Counted from the first letter of the stretch, positions 20,734 through 30,775 are shown. The stretch: DNA of 64,000 nucleotides from Lumbricus rubellus (GCA_945859605.1 OX243822.1:26667685-26731684); one strand, 5' to 3'. The notes: generated from the letters alone by a model not told the origin. Made by a program: numbers and translations.

Positions 20734-23490
20734 ATAGGGTTCGCTGCTGAGGCTGACGAACATCGGTTATTTGGACCGTGGAACGTATCGATGCACAGCA
20801 ATGAACACCGTCGATACAATCATCCAAAATATAATACTTGGCGTTCGATGTATGCGACCGTTTTTTCTATTTTCTACACATATTCACTATTGCATTCAAT
20901 AATTCATTTAAGAGATTTATATAGCGCCTATTCAAGACCATCTATACTCAGAAGCACTCTCGATTCAACCCTGGCTAATGAGAAAAGTGCAGTGGAACGT
21001 TGTCTCAACCTGGGGCTATAGGCACTATTGTATTGTATTGTACTTAAACATTTATAAAAGCGCCTCTAGTAAGTTCAGAGGCGCTCCCAGTGCGCAAGGC
21101 CACGCGAGAAGAAGCAGGTTTTGAGAAGAGACAAAGCAGAGGAAAGACTACCAGAAAGAAGTGTAGAGCGAACAGAAGGAGAAAGGGCAATCCAAAGAGA
21201 AGGACCAATTAAGACAAATGATCGAGACTGAGCCATAACAGTTCTAGACCGAGGAACCAAGAGGTCAAATCTGTTGGATGAACGAAATGGACGATGGGAG
21301 GAAGCCGAGTGAGGACAAAGTAAAACATTAGTGAGATATTTTGGGGCAAGACCCCTTTGAGCCTTTATGATCAGAGTGAGGATCTTAAATTGTGTGCGAG
21401 CACGGAGAGGAAGCCAGTGAAGTTCATGAAACATAAAGGTAGGTAGGGATGTGAGAGTACTTGGGAAAGTTCAATTTTTCGGTGCTCCAACGCAAACGCT
21501 CATAAATTTGACAAACTCGCGAATACTTGCAAACAACTGTGGAATCTCGTGTAAATATGGTCACTGTTGCTGTGTTTAAAATTTCAGACAAATACTAAAA
21601 GTTTTGACCGAGTTATGGCACTTTTTTGTAAGGGCTACTTTTTTACCGGACACAGTGTATTATAAGCATCCATTCGTCTATGCATTTATACATTCATCCA
21701 TCCTTCCATGCATCCAGCTATCAATTCATTTGTCCATCCATCTTTCCATTCATCTCTCATTCATCCATCCATTAATTCACTCCATTGTTTCTTTGTCTAA
21801 GAGAAACAATTGTTCTCTAACTTCTTCTCTCTTTTCCAGTTCCTCCAAAGATTACCGTTCCACGCGCGGTCATCTCGCAGGCGGTTGGTTATCGCGTTGA
21901 GATGCAATGCTTCATTGAAGCGAATCCAGTTCCAAGGGAGGAAGACGTTGCTTGGCTCCAGGGAACCACGACATACACCATGTCATCAGACAGGTATGCA
22001 TACATACATACATACATACATACATACATACATACATACATACATACATACATACATGCATGCATGCACGACGTACACCATGTCATCAGACAGGTATTAA
22101 TACACGTTTGTTCAACGCTGCTAGCATTAGTAATTAGTAGGTATGCGGATTATTTTTATGATTAATTTAGGAGGTGAGCTGCAAGGCTGGGAGCCAATGC
22201 AAAACATCACGTAGATCTATGTAAGCAGCAGAAACCACCACATATTTTAGAAGATGACCAAAAGACCGAGCAGTGGAGCGAAGGACCCAAAAGACACCCT
22301 GTTAGGCCAGATATGTGACCAGCAAGAATTGAGTATGCAGCAATGGTATAATGTTATAATGGACTACAGGTACAGGGTTTAAAGTGGGTGGGAACGGCGA
22401 TCCCACTGCTCTGGAATTTCTTGGCTTGCGTTCCCACTGCTCACCATGCATGGAACCCTGAAAAAAACATTGGAGTTCCCAATAAAACTTCATCAGCGTT
22501 CCCACTGCTCACAGTTGGCGTTCCCACTGCTCACCCAAACCACTTTAACCACTGTACAGGTATGATGTTTTGATTACAGGTATGATCTATATATTCTCTA
22601 ATAACACATGGTGTTTTTCGTTACAGCTATATGGTGAATTGGATAGTGGGTGCGTTTAATCGTGTCACCTATGAACTCGTCATCCTCAGCGTACAAAGCA
22701 CAGATTTCGGGCAGTACACGTGTCGCGTGAAGAACGAAAAGGGCCAAAATTCGGCTAAGATCACGCTGCAGAGTAAGCGTTGTTTTTCATTTCTTGCTTT
22801 AACATGCACCCAAAGCCAAACAATGTAAAACAAAGTAATTTAATACGGCTACATTATTATTGCTATTTTATTATGGTTATGATGTTGTTATTATTATTAT
22901 TACTACTATTGCTATTATTTTTATTATTATAGGGTAGATATCATCCCTCAGGAGTCTACAAAAATTATGCTAGGAGCTGTTACTTAATGTCTTGAAATTT
23001 AGGCCTTGTCCTCTACAATATTATTGTTATTATTATTATTATTATTATTGGTATTATTGTTATGATTGTAGTTATTATATAATAATATATAGATAAATAG
23101 ATATGATCTTTTAGTTCCTCCTACTGGAAGGCTATCAATTGGCTCCTCTCTTTGGAATACTCTGTCTCCATCTACTTGGTCTCAACTTCTAACTGGTAAT
23201 CCCTCCTCCTCATTTTCTTTCCTCAAAACTTATTTCTTCTCTCGTGGCCTTGCGCACTGGGAGCGCCTCTGAACAGTTCACCCTAGTAGAGGCGCTTTAT
23301 AAATGTTTTAATACAATACAATACAATTGTTATTGTTTTCGTAGGTACAAACATTCCACAGCCGTCGATCAAGTTGAGTCGCGTTGTGAAAGGCAACGAG
23401 AATCCGGAGTTAGGTTCAGCGTCAACAACGAAGTCGATGTTTCTGCTTTCAGTTGGCGCTATCTTGTTGGCTGCTCTGCTTAGTTGCTGA
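16383..23490 (+). CDS. GPI-anchored three-Ig-domain cell adhesion protein (IgLON/lachesin type)
   Basis: Eight exons: 16383-16449, 17122-17255, 17909-18143, 19697-19857, 20738-20849, 21840-21993, 22627-22772, 23345-23490. All phases match and the joined frame is 384 residues, close to the 330-400 usual for IgLON/lachesin proteins. Residues 1-22 are a signal peptide; an in-frame TAA precedes the ATG. Three Ig domains follow, with Cys57-Trp70-Cys126 (DNGNFTC), Cys171-Trp183-Cys218 (DRGTYRC) and Cys260-Trp275-Cys320 (DFGQYTC). The hydrophobic C-end MFLLSVGAILLAALLSC after a small-residue stretch (GSAS, 360-363) is a GPI-attachment signal. Such proteins act on the outer face of neurons and epithelia in homophilic and heterophilic adhesion. 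Each Ig domain is split by one intron. The exact orthologue (LSAMP, neurotrimin, OPCML, lachesin) cannot be fixed by eye. Confidence 0.93.
17122..17255 (+). CDS. IgSF exon 2: Ig1 N-terminal half
   Basis: Acceptor TTATTCAG, donor GTCTGT in phase 0. Encodes ADAQDPTVKI to MDCYVENLLDNAL, containing the first Cys of Ig1. Confidence 0.85.
17436..17612. mobile_element. hAT-like non-autonomous element (TTTAAAGTG family)
   Basis: Ends CAGGGTTTAAAGTG and CACTTTAAGCACTG, flanked by TCTCAAAT and TCTCCAAT (7 of 8 matching). Same terminal family as 22373-22554. Lies in intron 2 of the IgSF gene. The interior contains GGCAGGACGG and its inverse, a second internal palindrome. Confidence 0.7.
17909..18143 (+). 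CDS. IgSF exon 3: Ig1 C-terminal half
   Basis: Acceptor ACCGTAG, donor GTGAGA. Encodes VRWQKYYIDP to ATDFRIVKVV, including the Ig Trp and the DNGNFTC second Cys. The usual Tyr before Thr-Cys is Phe here. Confidence 0.92.
18200..18292 (+). mobile_element. SINE/LINE-type 3' tail fragment
   Basis: GTGGTTGGGCTGGGAGCGCC..TCTGAGTAG followed by AAGGGGCACTATTTTAATGC and GAATGAATGAATG. Nearly the same sequence occurs at 54205-54298 and, with variation, at 23930-24018. This is a third tail type ending in (GAAT)n. Confidence 0.6.
18420..19315. repeat. 35-bp tandem array in IgSF intron 3
   Basis: About 25 copies of a TTACCATACCTTACCTTCTT-type unit continuing ATACCTTGCATTATC, with a variant lacking one base (TATATCAGC). 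Units carry no stop in any plus frame, so three overlapping frames of about 290-310 residues run through it. They have Leu/Tyr/Pro/Ser-rich periodic translations and are not genes. Looser relatives of the unit lie at 17790-17890. Confidence 0.9.
19380..19512. repeat. AAT/ACT trinucleotide repeats
   Basis: AATAATAAT, ACTACTACT and ATGATG runs in IgSF intron 3. Confidence 0.8.
19697..19857 (+). CDS. IgSF exon 4: Ig2 N-terminal half
   Basis: Acceptor CCTGGTAG, donor GTAAAC. Encodes VPPYLDPQQTSPDTTVDEGE through LICNATGIPQPTVVW, a typical IgLON second-domain opening with an N-glycosylation site (NAT). Confidence 0.92.
19990..20240 (+). mobile_element. LINE reverse-transcriptase C-terminal fragment
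   Basis: The plus frame reads RTRQKNWIGHVLRLRGNSLQ, then RDIVEGKMEWKRGRRRPREK and LNWMM-like text, the conserved tail of an invertebrate LINE family (QKNWIGHVLRG..LL..VIEG). It is 5' truncated, ends with CTAACCTAAAGACGAAGATG, and matches the fragment at 42895 on the minus strand. Lies in IgSF intron 4. Confidence 0.7.
20540..20736. repeat. (TTGA)n microsatellite abutting an acceptor
   Basis: TTGATTGATTGAT runs reach to within 5 bp of the exon 5 acceptor (GATATAG at 20737), replacing a normal polypyrimidine tract with T-rich repeat. Two copies of GCTAATGAGGTAACCAATCA lie within it. Confidence 0.85.
20738..20849 (+). CDS. IgSF exon 5: Ig2 C-terminal half
   Basis: Acceptor ATATAG, donor GTATGC. 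Encodes GSLLRLTNIGYLDRGTYRCT to IILGVR. Phase 0 in and phase 1 out match exons 4 and 6. Confidence 0.9.
21050..21445 (-). mobile_element. LINE 3' end (CR1/L2/Rex-type ORF2 tail)
   Basis: An intact minus frame of about 119 residues reads ELHWLPLRARTQFKILTLI, KAQRGLAPKYL, RSSNRFDLLVPRSRT, FVLIGPSLWIALSPSVRS and SLLKTCFF, the standard C-terminal tail after the polymerase domain. The 3' tail GAGCGCCTCTGAAC..CTAGAGGCGCTTTTATAAATG follows toward 21050. Polymerase and endonuclease are absent. Confidence 0.85.
21660..21790. repeat. CATC/CATT simple repeat
   Basis: CATCCATTCATCCATCC-like run immediately 5' of the IgSF exon 6 acceptor region. Confidence 0.75.
21840..21993 (+). CDS. IgSF exon 6: Ig3 N-terminal half
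   Basis: Acceptor CTTTTCCAG, donor GTATGC. Encodes PPKITVPRAVISQAVGYRVE to TTTYTMSSD with the first Cys (MQCF) and Trp of Ig3. Its last 27 bases plus the donor are repeated exactly 100 bp downstream. Confidence 0.9.
21994..22097. repeat. (CATA)n microsatellite plus duplicated exon 6 end
   Basis: A (CATA)n run from about 21998 to 22058 is followed at 22067-22097 by a second copy of CACGACGTACACCATGTCAT..CAGACAGGTAT, one mismatch from 21967-21997. The second donor would extend exon 6 by 100 nt and shift the frame, so the first donor is the working one. Confidence 0.85.
22373..22554. mobile_element. hAT-like non-autonomous element (TTTAAAGTG family)
   Basis: Ends CAGGGTTTAAAGTGG and CCACTTTAACCACTG, with perfect 8-bp duplications TACAGGTA (22365-22372 and 22555-22562). 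The interior repeats GTTCCCACTGCTCAC. No coding frame. In IgSF intron 6. Confidence 0.85.
22627..22772 (+). CDS. IgSF exon 7: Ig3 C-terminal half
   Basis: Acceptor CGTTACAG, donor GTAAGC. Encodes YMVNWIVGAFNRVTYELVIL then DFGQYTCRVKNEKGQNSAKI, the last Ig Cys and G strand. Confidence 0.92.
23125..23330 (+). mobile_element. LINE 3' end, truncated
   Basis: Damaged remnant of the LINE ORF tail (IGSSLWNTL-like at 23140), then CTCGTGGCCTTGCGCACTGG and the tail GGGAGCGCCTCTGAAC..TAGAGGCGCTTTATAAATG with ACAATACAATAC. It ends within 20 bp of the IgSF exon 8 acceptor. Confidence 0.75.
23345..23490 (+). CDS. IgSF exon 8: GPI-anchor signal and stop
   Basis: Acceptor TTTTCGTAG. Encodes TNIPQPSIKLSRVVKGNENP then ELGSASTTK and the hydrophobic tail ending LLAALLSC, TGA at 23488-23490. 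No cytoplasmic tail, hence GPI anchoring rather than a membrane span. Confidence 0.9.
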
Positions 23491-23929
23491 GGACAAAGAG
23501 AGACAGACAGAGAAGGACAGGTAGACATACACAGATTAGTGTGTGGACTTTTAGTAGACTGACTACTTTGACCTGTATAAGTTCAGTGCTGTTGACTTGG
23601 AGTATCGAGAGCTTTTTGTATTTGCATTTTGTATTTTTTGTTGGGGTGGGGTAGTTTTCTGGTTAATGGGGGGAGGAGTTTGAGTCTCTTTACCCCAAGT
23701 AATTTTGTGGGGGATTTCAGTTGAGTGGATATGCTTTGCTGTAAGCATGTGATGTGAATTGGGGTTTAAAGTTTTGAGGCAATGTAATCTGCTTTCTTGT
23801 GAGAGCTCTGTCATGCGGATTCGATGTGTAACTGTTTCATGTAAAGTTTTGGGGATTGGGTTTTCCTTCGTATCTTTCTCATATTCTCCTGGGACTCTAC
23901 TAGGATCATTCCTTGCTGAACTTAAAACT

Positions 23930-24020
23930 GTTCTTTTTGGACGCGCTGGAGCGTCTCTGAGTAGTTTTTTTACTTGAAGGAGCGCTATGCAAATGTCCAA
24001 ATGAATGAATGAATGGATTA
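23930..24020 (+). mobile_element. SINE/LINE-type 3' tail fragment
   Basis: CTGGAGCGTCTCTGAGTAG..ACTTGAAGGAGCGCTATGCAAATG then GAATGAATGAATG, same tail type as 18200 and 54205. Confidence 0.55.
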
Positions 24021-24274
24021 TCTTTCTTCAATCCCAGTTTACTTTTCTGCTTAGTTTCCTGTTTGTATCGTACTCTTCCTCAAATTTTATCCCTCTTAAG
24101 TTTACTCTTTTCCTCCTTGTTTCCTCTGCATCCCCCAGTTACCTCTTCCTCTTTTTCCTAATTTTACCCATTTTGCTCTTTCTCCTCATTTTCTTCTTTC
24201 CAGCTTCCTCTTAATCAATTTGTCTCTTTCTACTTGTTTTTCCACTTACTTATTTTCTTCTTTCGCCCTGATGA

Positions 24275-25533
24275 CAGTGATGTAGTCGAGTCCACCTGGG
24301 CCGAGTCCGAGTCCTGCTAAGCCGAGTCGAGTCCGAGTCCAAAGGAGTTCGAGTCCGAGTCCGAGTCACTAAGGATCGAGTCCGAGTCCGAGTCCAGTGA
24401 CATCAAGATCCACTGAAACACTCAACTTAATGACATAAAAAAATATCAACACTTATTATGCTAATGGAATTTTTAGTGTAATTTATCAGAATTGAACTTT
24501 AAAAATACTGAATTAGATAACGTTTTTTGATAATCTGGCGCAATGAAATGGATACAAATATCCTTCCACTGACAAAACACAATTAAGTTCAACAGCGCAT
24601 CTTGTGAAATCTCTTATGTTGAGATTTGGGGCCAAAAACTGCCACCCATCAGCAATGCCTCTAAGCCTAGATTTTCTACTCTAGTAAATGTTCGGAATCT
24701 GTGGTTTTGGGAAATGGCGTCTATTCACTGTGATAATATCAGCTACTCCAATACCCCAACACAGGCCAACTAAGTGCTACGACCTTGCCTGCACGTTGCA
24801 ATCATCCAATTATGTAAAAGCCTATCTGATCTGTTAATGGCGATGTAGGCCTAAACCTCTGTGCCCGATTCCAAGAAGAGAGAAGTTCTAATAGCCACCA
24901 GCCACAAGTAGCCAATAGACACGTCCAACCTCCTATCCTCATTTGTCTTACCATAAACGTTTCGATAGACTAGAAGTCTATGTTCGATCAGATCAGCATA
25001 ATAAATGCCAAGTCAATTGAGGTGTCAAAAAATCAAACTCGATATAGACCCTTTGCATGCCATGGATGCCTGGTTTTGTTTGTGTAAGCCTATTATATAG
25101 GTAAGCTTATTATAGGCTCATGTTCAAATATTTCAACTAGCCCCTGCCGTAACCCAACACCGACTATACATCAAATAAACCTGTAATTACCTTCCCTCGC
25201 CTATATTTAGCGGTGCTCAGCCATCCGTGACATAATTTCAATGTCAGGTTGTTTCATTACGAACTTAAGCCCGCGGGCTACAAGGGTTCCTTTGTTTGAG
25301 TTGAGTCACTTGATTGATCAAGAAAGCAGACGAAATGTCTTAATTGGTAGTGGCAATACAAAATGGCCTGCTCCACGGAGAATTCGTGACTCGGAAACCG
25401 AGTCACCTAGTCAAATTTCGAGTCCAGGGCTTCGAGTCCGAGTCCTGACAGCCCGAGTCCGAGTCCGAGTCCGCAGAAAATCGGTCTCGCGTCGGACTCG
25501 AGTCTTTTGCCGGACTCGAGTCCTACATCACTG
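24275..25533. mobile_element. hAT-like non-autonomous element with GAGTCC subterminal repeats
   Basis: Ends CAGTGATGTAG and CTACATCACTG with perfect 8-bp duplications CCTGATGA (24267-24274 and 25534-25541). Both subterminal regions are packed with direct and inverted GAGTCC/GAGTCCGAGTCC hexamers (24287-24410 and 25386-25520), which in hAT elements are often transposase-binding arrays. The 1.26-kb interior has no transposase frame. It sits about 800 bp after the IgSF stop codon. Confidence 0.9.
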
Positions 25534-25541
25534 CCTGATGA

Positions 25542-25745
25542 CCTCTTAATCATTTCTCTCTTTCTACCCATTGTCCTCTTTCTACCCATTGTCCTCTTTC
25601 TACTTATTGTCCTCTTTCTACCTAGTTTCTTCTTCGTCTTCAGCTTCCTCTTCCTGATTGTCCTCTGTCTGTCCATTCTCCTCTTCTTCCTGATTTTCTT
25701 TTTCGGTTTTCTCATTCTCCTCACATTCCCTCTTCCTCAGCTTCT
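25542..25745. repeat. CCTCTTTCTACC pyrimidine-rich repeat
   Basis: Tandem CCTCTTTCTACCCATTGT-type units continuing the pyrimidine-rich tract (24060-24266) split by the preceding element. Frames across it are Leu/Phe- or Arg/Lys-rich repeat translations. Confidence 0.7.
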
Positions 25746-26164
25746 TCTAAAAGGGCCAAAAATAAACCCCGGCACAGATAAGACTCTACCCTAAGCAACC
25801 TGATAAACTTCCTAACCCTATACACCATACAGAGAGCATATCTTAGAAAGAACAAACCCACCAAAATTGGACATGGACAAATAGGCCGAGAGAGATTTTC
25901 TTCCAACTAATCACATGTTTATTATTAGAAAGACGCTTTCCTGGTTTTGTACACCTCTAAATCACTCGTTAGAGTCACTTGATGTCTGAATAGTTCAGAC
26001 ACCAGCATGGCGCATTGCCCATTAGAGGTTTCACGGCACTATAAATTTGCTGCCCTGAAATAATTAATCATGTTTCTGCTTGTTATGCTAAAGGTGTCCA
26101 CTGTTGATTTATAATTGCTGTCTTAAATTTTTTCGAGCACCCACAGAAAGCAAAGTCAAAGGAA

Positions 26165-26275
26165 CCAGTTTATTGACAGATATATCATGGGACCAGTTTA
26201 TTCTTAGATAAGTTGTGGCTTGAAGCAGTTTATTCAGAGATAAGTCGTTGAAACCAGTTTATTCACAGATATTGA
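26165..26275. repeat. minisatellite CCAGTTTATTCACAGATA
   Basis: Four imperfect tandem units of about 35 bp, each containing ACCAGTTTATTC and AGATAAGT or AGATAT. Confidence 0.7.
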
Positions 26276-27069
26276 ATGTGGAGTTCAGTTATCCAGGCAA
26301 GGTGGCTTTTGTACAGTTGTGGGGCAACAGTCACACGGTTACAGTGGAAACCATGTACACAAGCAATCAAGCCACAGTTTATTTTTATTTAATTAGTATT
26401 TCTTTTGAATCTTGATCTGACTGCTGAATGTGGCATTACCATGAAGCATGTGGTCTTGGCTAAAGCTGGTTGTTAAAGAGCGGTCTTTTGACCAAGAATT
26501 TTCCAGCCACACTTGTACATTTTTTTGGGTTTTTGTGCATACCCTTTTCTGATGAGATTGGTTAAAATTTTAAAGTGTTGTTGTAAATTTTCGGTCTTCT
26601 TGATTATGTTAGATCTGGCTACTTTGATCTGCATTTGCACAAGGAAATATTGATGTGAAAACAATGCGTAGATGTAGTTTCTTTGTTATAGGATTTATTG
26701 ATTGGATATAGCTTTTCCGAACTGCTTTTGTTACATATGATTTTATTGGATGCCATACTTTGCAACTTTTTGATGGATTATTTGATTTGTAAGAAGTGAC
26801 TAGATTGGTGTTGGAGTCAGCGTTGCTGAAGACACTGATATTGAGGCAGACTTGACTACTGCAACTCTATACTTTAAAGTCTTACTGAATGCACACTGCT
26901 CCCTCTAATTAGAATTCATCAATAGATGGCAGGTCTGTGTTTTCTTCTCTCATTATTAAACTATATCAGACTGTTCTTAATTCTCTACATTGGTTTCCTG
27001 TGTGCGAGCATATTCAATAATACGATATGATCTGAAAGTAACTGATTTTTATTGATCTGAAACAGAGGA

Positions 27070-27070
27070 T

Positions 27071-27140
<70 letters not shown>
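27070..27140. repeat. (AT)n microsatellite
   Basis: Uninterrupted alternating A and T of about 60 bp, with shorter AT runs to 27205. Confidence 0.95.
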
Positions 27141-27144
<4 letters not shown>

Positions 27145-27456
27145 GCATGTATTATATATATATGTAGGATATATAATTATATATTCATTATATATATATA
27201 TACACATATATTCTGCACTTTCTTGCTTGACTCTTAGTTGTATATTGTACTAAGAATTTAACTCTTGAATAGATCTTGATTTTTTTGTCAGTGAAAAGTG
27301 ATCTTAGCAAAATGTTAGATCTGTCTGAACTGTTTAATAGAACTTTTTATACCACATTATTATATATATAGATTATCGGTTATGGATTGTTAAACTGCTT
27401 GTGGCCATCAGTTTTGAATTTGTGCATTTTATAATGTTTAATATAATGTTCTGAAA

Positions 27457-27462
27457 AATAAA
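27457..27462 (+). promoter_or_regulatory. candidate polyadenylation signal AATAAA
   Basis: First plus-strand AATAAA in a non-repeat context that I noticed far downstream of the IgSF gene. Assignment to that gene is speculative. Confidence 0.2.
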
Positions 27463-28050
27463 TAGCTTATTTACATTGATTAAACTGTATTGTAACTGAT
27501 GTTGCATAAGCTTATAGCAATGCAATGAATTAGTACATTGTGGCTCAGACATTACAGTCAGTTACCACTGTGGAGCCTCAGTGTAATGTTATTGCACAAA
27601 TGTCTAGTTGGGCACAAAATGTCTGATTATTGTGGTTGCCTGCGTTTGCTAGACAGTGTTAGTTCCATTTGTTGCCGTCCACATTAATTTTGTTGCACTA
27701 TTGAGACATGCGTGCATTGCAATTTTGTACAGCGGCGTATGTTTTGGATGTGGCTTTTTTTTGAGGTAGTAAAGATCTGAAATACCGTTTTGTCTTCACT
27801 TTTCTTCCCCAACTTCTATGTGCACTTGTTCGTGTGTGTATTCGAATGGTGGTGAGTTGTTGACACAGGAATGGCTGTAAAAGTAGGTCATGCACTTTAG
27901 TTCGCTCCAGTTTTAACGGACTTTGCTTCTATTCTTTCTGTATGTATGTCTGTCTCTCTAAATATATACATATATATATATAATATATGTATTAGATTTA
28001 CGTATTACACATGTGTGTATATATAGGCTATATATATATATATACATATA

Positions 28051-28518
28051 TCTATATAAATAAATGTGAAACTTTCCAATAGTTCGTAACACTATCACAC
28101 CGAAAGTTACGCACCGATTGTGTTGAAAATTTACCAAAACCTTCCATTCCAATAGCACCGTGTCTTAACATTTTTTTCCCCGAAAAAAAACCCAATCTTT
28201 TCCACAAAAAGTGAACTTTGCAATCCGTTCGACCGCCATTTGCAAATTCAACAAAACAGCCAGATTTCAGAAACACGTTGTCCCCAAACACAGCAGACGA
28301 AACATGAATGAGGTCGCGTGCTGTGACGTCATAAGCGAGTCGCATATTAATTTCCAAAAGCGGCCTTTCATCATTATTGGGCTCTATCCGATGTCAGGAA
28401 TGGACGGTGTGACGGAGGAAAGGAGTGGAGGGAGCGGGACGAAGAGGGTGGGAAGGGAGCGGAGGAGGAGGGGAGGAGGTCTTTTCTGCCACAGCAACGC
28501 GTGGCCGGGTACAACTAG
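28051..28518 (+). mobile_element. Helitron-like non-autonomous element
   Basis: Starts TCTATATAAATAAATG after A, and ends with a hairpin GCCAC-AGCAACGC-GTGGC, then CGGGTACAACTAG followed by T. TC start, 3' hairpin, CTAG end and A|T insertion are the diagnostic Helitron features. The interior has no Rep/helicase frame. A relative with the same 3' end lies at 41245-41674. A plus frame crossing it is not a gene. Confidence 0.8.
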
Positions 28519-28787
28519 TACATATATATATATTCTCACGAGGAAGGCCGAGGATGGGATGGGTTGTCAACATCGGAGACTAAATGGGAACATCTTTCAA
28601 TCGGACTTTGATGGAGACAAGAGACAGGAGGAGATGGAGAAAACTTGTTCATGAAGCGACCAACCCTCGCTCGGATCAAGGATGGTTGACGACAAGACAA
28701 GAGAATAGGCCTATAGATATTCTAGATTTTTTCCATGCAGTATTACGCACATACAGAAAAACGTGCACTTATGCATTGCATAGTTTG

Positions 28788-28821
28788 CGCGCGTGTGTGT
28801 GTGTGTGACACTGTGTGTGAC

Positions 28822-28917
<96 letters not shown>

Positions 28918-28930
28918 ACACTGTGTGTGT
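28788..28930. repeat. (GT)n microsatellite
   Basis: About 60 GT units with GACACT interruptions; gives Val/Cys repeat translations. Confidence 0.95.
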
Positions 28931-29428
28931 GTTTTTTTAGCGCGTGCGTGATATTATTTTTATTGAAGCCTGATATTGGTGATGAACAGAGAATTAAGAG
29001 TCAGAAGAGTCACTGAGTTTGTTGTGTAGATACATTGTACGTTGACACCAGGATCGTATATCACCAAATGGCTCTGCGTCTTTCTTCCTCTCTCTCTGTT
29101 CGTTTGTCCGTCTGTCTGTTTGTCTAACAGCTACTTTGCACTGTCTGCCCTGTCTCCCCATCCCCTTCCAGGCCTACAGATCTGTCGTCTTAGTTCAAGT
29201 CAAAGCTCAGCAAGCAAAAAATCAGTCAAGGTCAAGTCTTTACTTTAGTAGTTTTCTGGGATGCTTGAAAGTATAGGGTTTAGCGAACTGATTTCCGATT
29301 GCGACATCGGAGGGGGGTTCATATGCGGGGTTTCAATCTTCGTGTAGAATTATGGTTTGAGATTTCATGCTCTACCCGGGCCACCTGTCAAACTCAACTT
29401 ATGGGGCGTTGTGGTGTATCACTGTATC

Positions 29429-30553
29429 CATAGGCGCCGAGTTGACTCGAAAAGTGGGGGTGCCCAAAAGAATGGAAAAATACGCGCACGTCAGCGCGCG
29501 AAAATTTTTTGGACCCTTTTTTATAGGAGACTTATTGAAATCAACACTATTTATAGGCGGAGACTTGGTCCTGCATGGTTTGAAGGGATGAACTTGCGGC
29601 CAAAGGATGATCGCCGAGAAGCACAGCACCGAGCATGAAAGGAAGTTGGGACTTGGGAAGGAATGTGCTCCTCTCCATTTTCTATTTTTTTTATTGCCAC
29701 ACTGCGATGGTAGCATCTTAGGCTATCATTTTGACGCCATGGCATCCTTGTCAAAATTTCCTACTATCTCAATTATTATCTTAAAGACAAGATTTAAGAC
29801 TTCAATAAAATAATGTTCTTCCCAATTTAAATTTTTGATCATTCTATGTATTTCATGTAGCATAGGCCTACTTCTCTTGGAATCCACACAGAAGACAAAC
29901 ACAATCTTCGTTTTCATGGGCGTCTTAGAGCACTCTCTCCTAATTAGGTCAACAGACTCAAATTTTGCACAAGAAATCAAACAGTTGGCTACTATTTAGT
30001 GAGCCAATATTAACACTGTGGGATATTTTTTATAGTCTTTCAAATAGTTTTGAAAGACAATTTAGTCAAGGCTTATTTGTTAACGCAGACAAAAATATCC
30101 CGCTTTTATGATGCTGGGAGGTGACTCTCGAGCAGTTATGAACATTATTGAGCATATATACAATATAGGCCTAAAGAAACAATGTCATTCAAATCGTCGC
30201 CTTCCTCCGTAATAAAAGAAATTACGGAAGCGGATCGAATAAGAAGGTTTTCGGGGTTTCCTCGTACATTGTATTCGCTGATCGGCTGAGAACTAATGGA
30301 GTTCAGACTACCAGATGGGTTAAAACTGGAGTAATTGTAAGGTAGAATAATTATTAACTAAGATTGTAAAAAGTATATTATATAGAAGGAATGATTTTTA
30401 TACGGTAGATAAGCAATCGCAACAGAGAAAAATATCTTAAAAGTACATCCTGCCGGCTGATTTCAGGTGGTGCCCGTGCATATAGGCGGGCCTCGCATGG
30501 CCAATTTCTGGTGGTGCTGAGCACTCACGGGCCTCGCAGAGTCGGCGCCCATG
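29429..30553. mobile_element. hAT-like non-autonomous element (GGCGCCGA family), copy A
   Basis: Ends CATAGGCGCCGAGTTGAC and GAGTCGGCGCCCATG, with perfect 8-bp duplications ACTGTATC (29421-29428 and 30554-30561). An inverted relative occupies 42020-45262. The interior has no transposase frame. It lies against a SINE whose head-like sequence (TGGGGC..TGGTGTA, 29402-29418) is on the left and whose body is on the right, suggesting it split that SINE. Confidence 0.88.
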
Positions 30554-30561
30554 ACTGTATC

Positions 30562-30775
30562 TTATAGTGGTGGCGTCGTTGCCTTGGAGCCGGAAGGTTC
30601 GAGGTTCGAATCCACCTCGCCGCGTAAGGACCTTGAGCAAGTCCTTCACTCACAATTGCCCAGCGCTTCGGCGTGAAACTCCGATGCAGTGTCCTCTCTG
30701 CATTCTGGAGCACCGATAGCTTGAAAGGGCGCTATAGCCTAACAAGTGCACATACAAACAAACAAAAAACTCTGC
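30562..30775 (+). mobile_element. tRNA-derived SINE (head displaced)
   Basis: From AGTGGTGGCGTCGTTGCC through the B box GGTTCGAATCC, GAGCAAGTCCTTCACTC and the tail to ACAAGTGCACATACAAAC. The A-box half seems to lie on the far side of the hAT-like element ending at 30553. Confidence 0.8.

Larger units (their letters stand above)
25746..27456. other. non-coding region, possible long 3' UTR or intergenic
   Basis: No gene recognised. A minisatellite with units around CCAGTTTATTCACAGATAAG lies at 26165-26275 and an (AT)n run at 27075-27140. The sequence is otherwise unique-looking and T-rich; it could belong to a long IgSF 3' UTR ending near 27.46 kb, which only transcript data can settle. Confidence 0.4.

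Noticed and set aside
22091..22097. Second exon 6 donor of the IgSF gene as the main donor
   Set aside because: Its use adds 100 nt of CATA repeat and puts exon 7 out of frame, whereas the first donor restores the conserved Ig3 domain.
25241..25549. 102-residue frame over GAGTCC repeats, and the Arg/Lys-rich minus frame at 25407-25724
   Set aside because: Both translate the subterminal hexamer array and adjacent pyrimidine repeat of a hAT-like element.
28211..28654. 147-residue plus-strand open frame
   Set aside because: It crosses the end of a Helitron-like element into flanking DNA and shows no recognisable domain or splice support.
28735..29016. Cys/Val-rich frame
   Set aside because: Translation of the (GT)n microsatellite.
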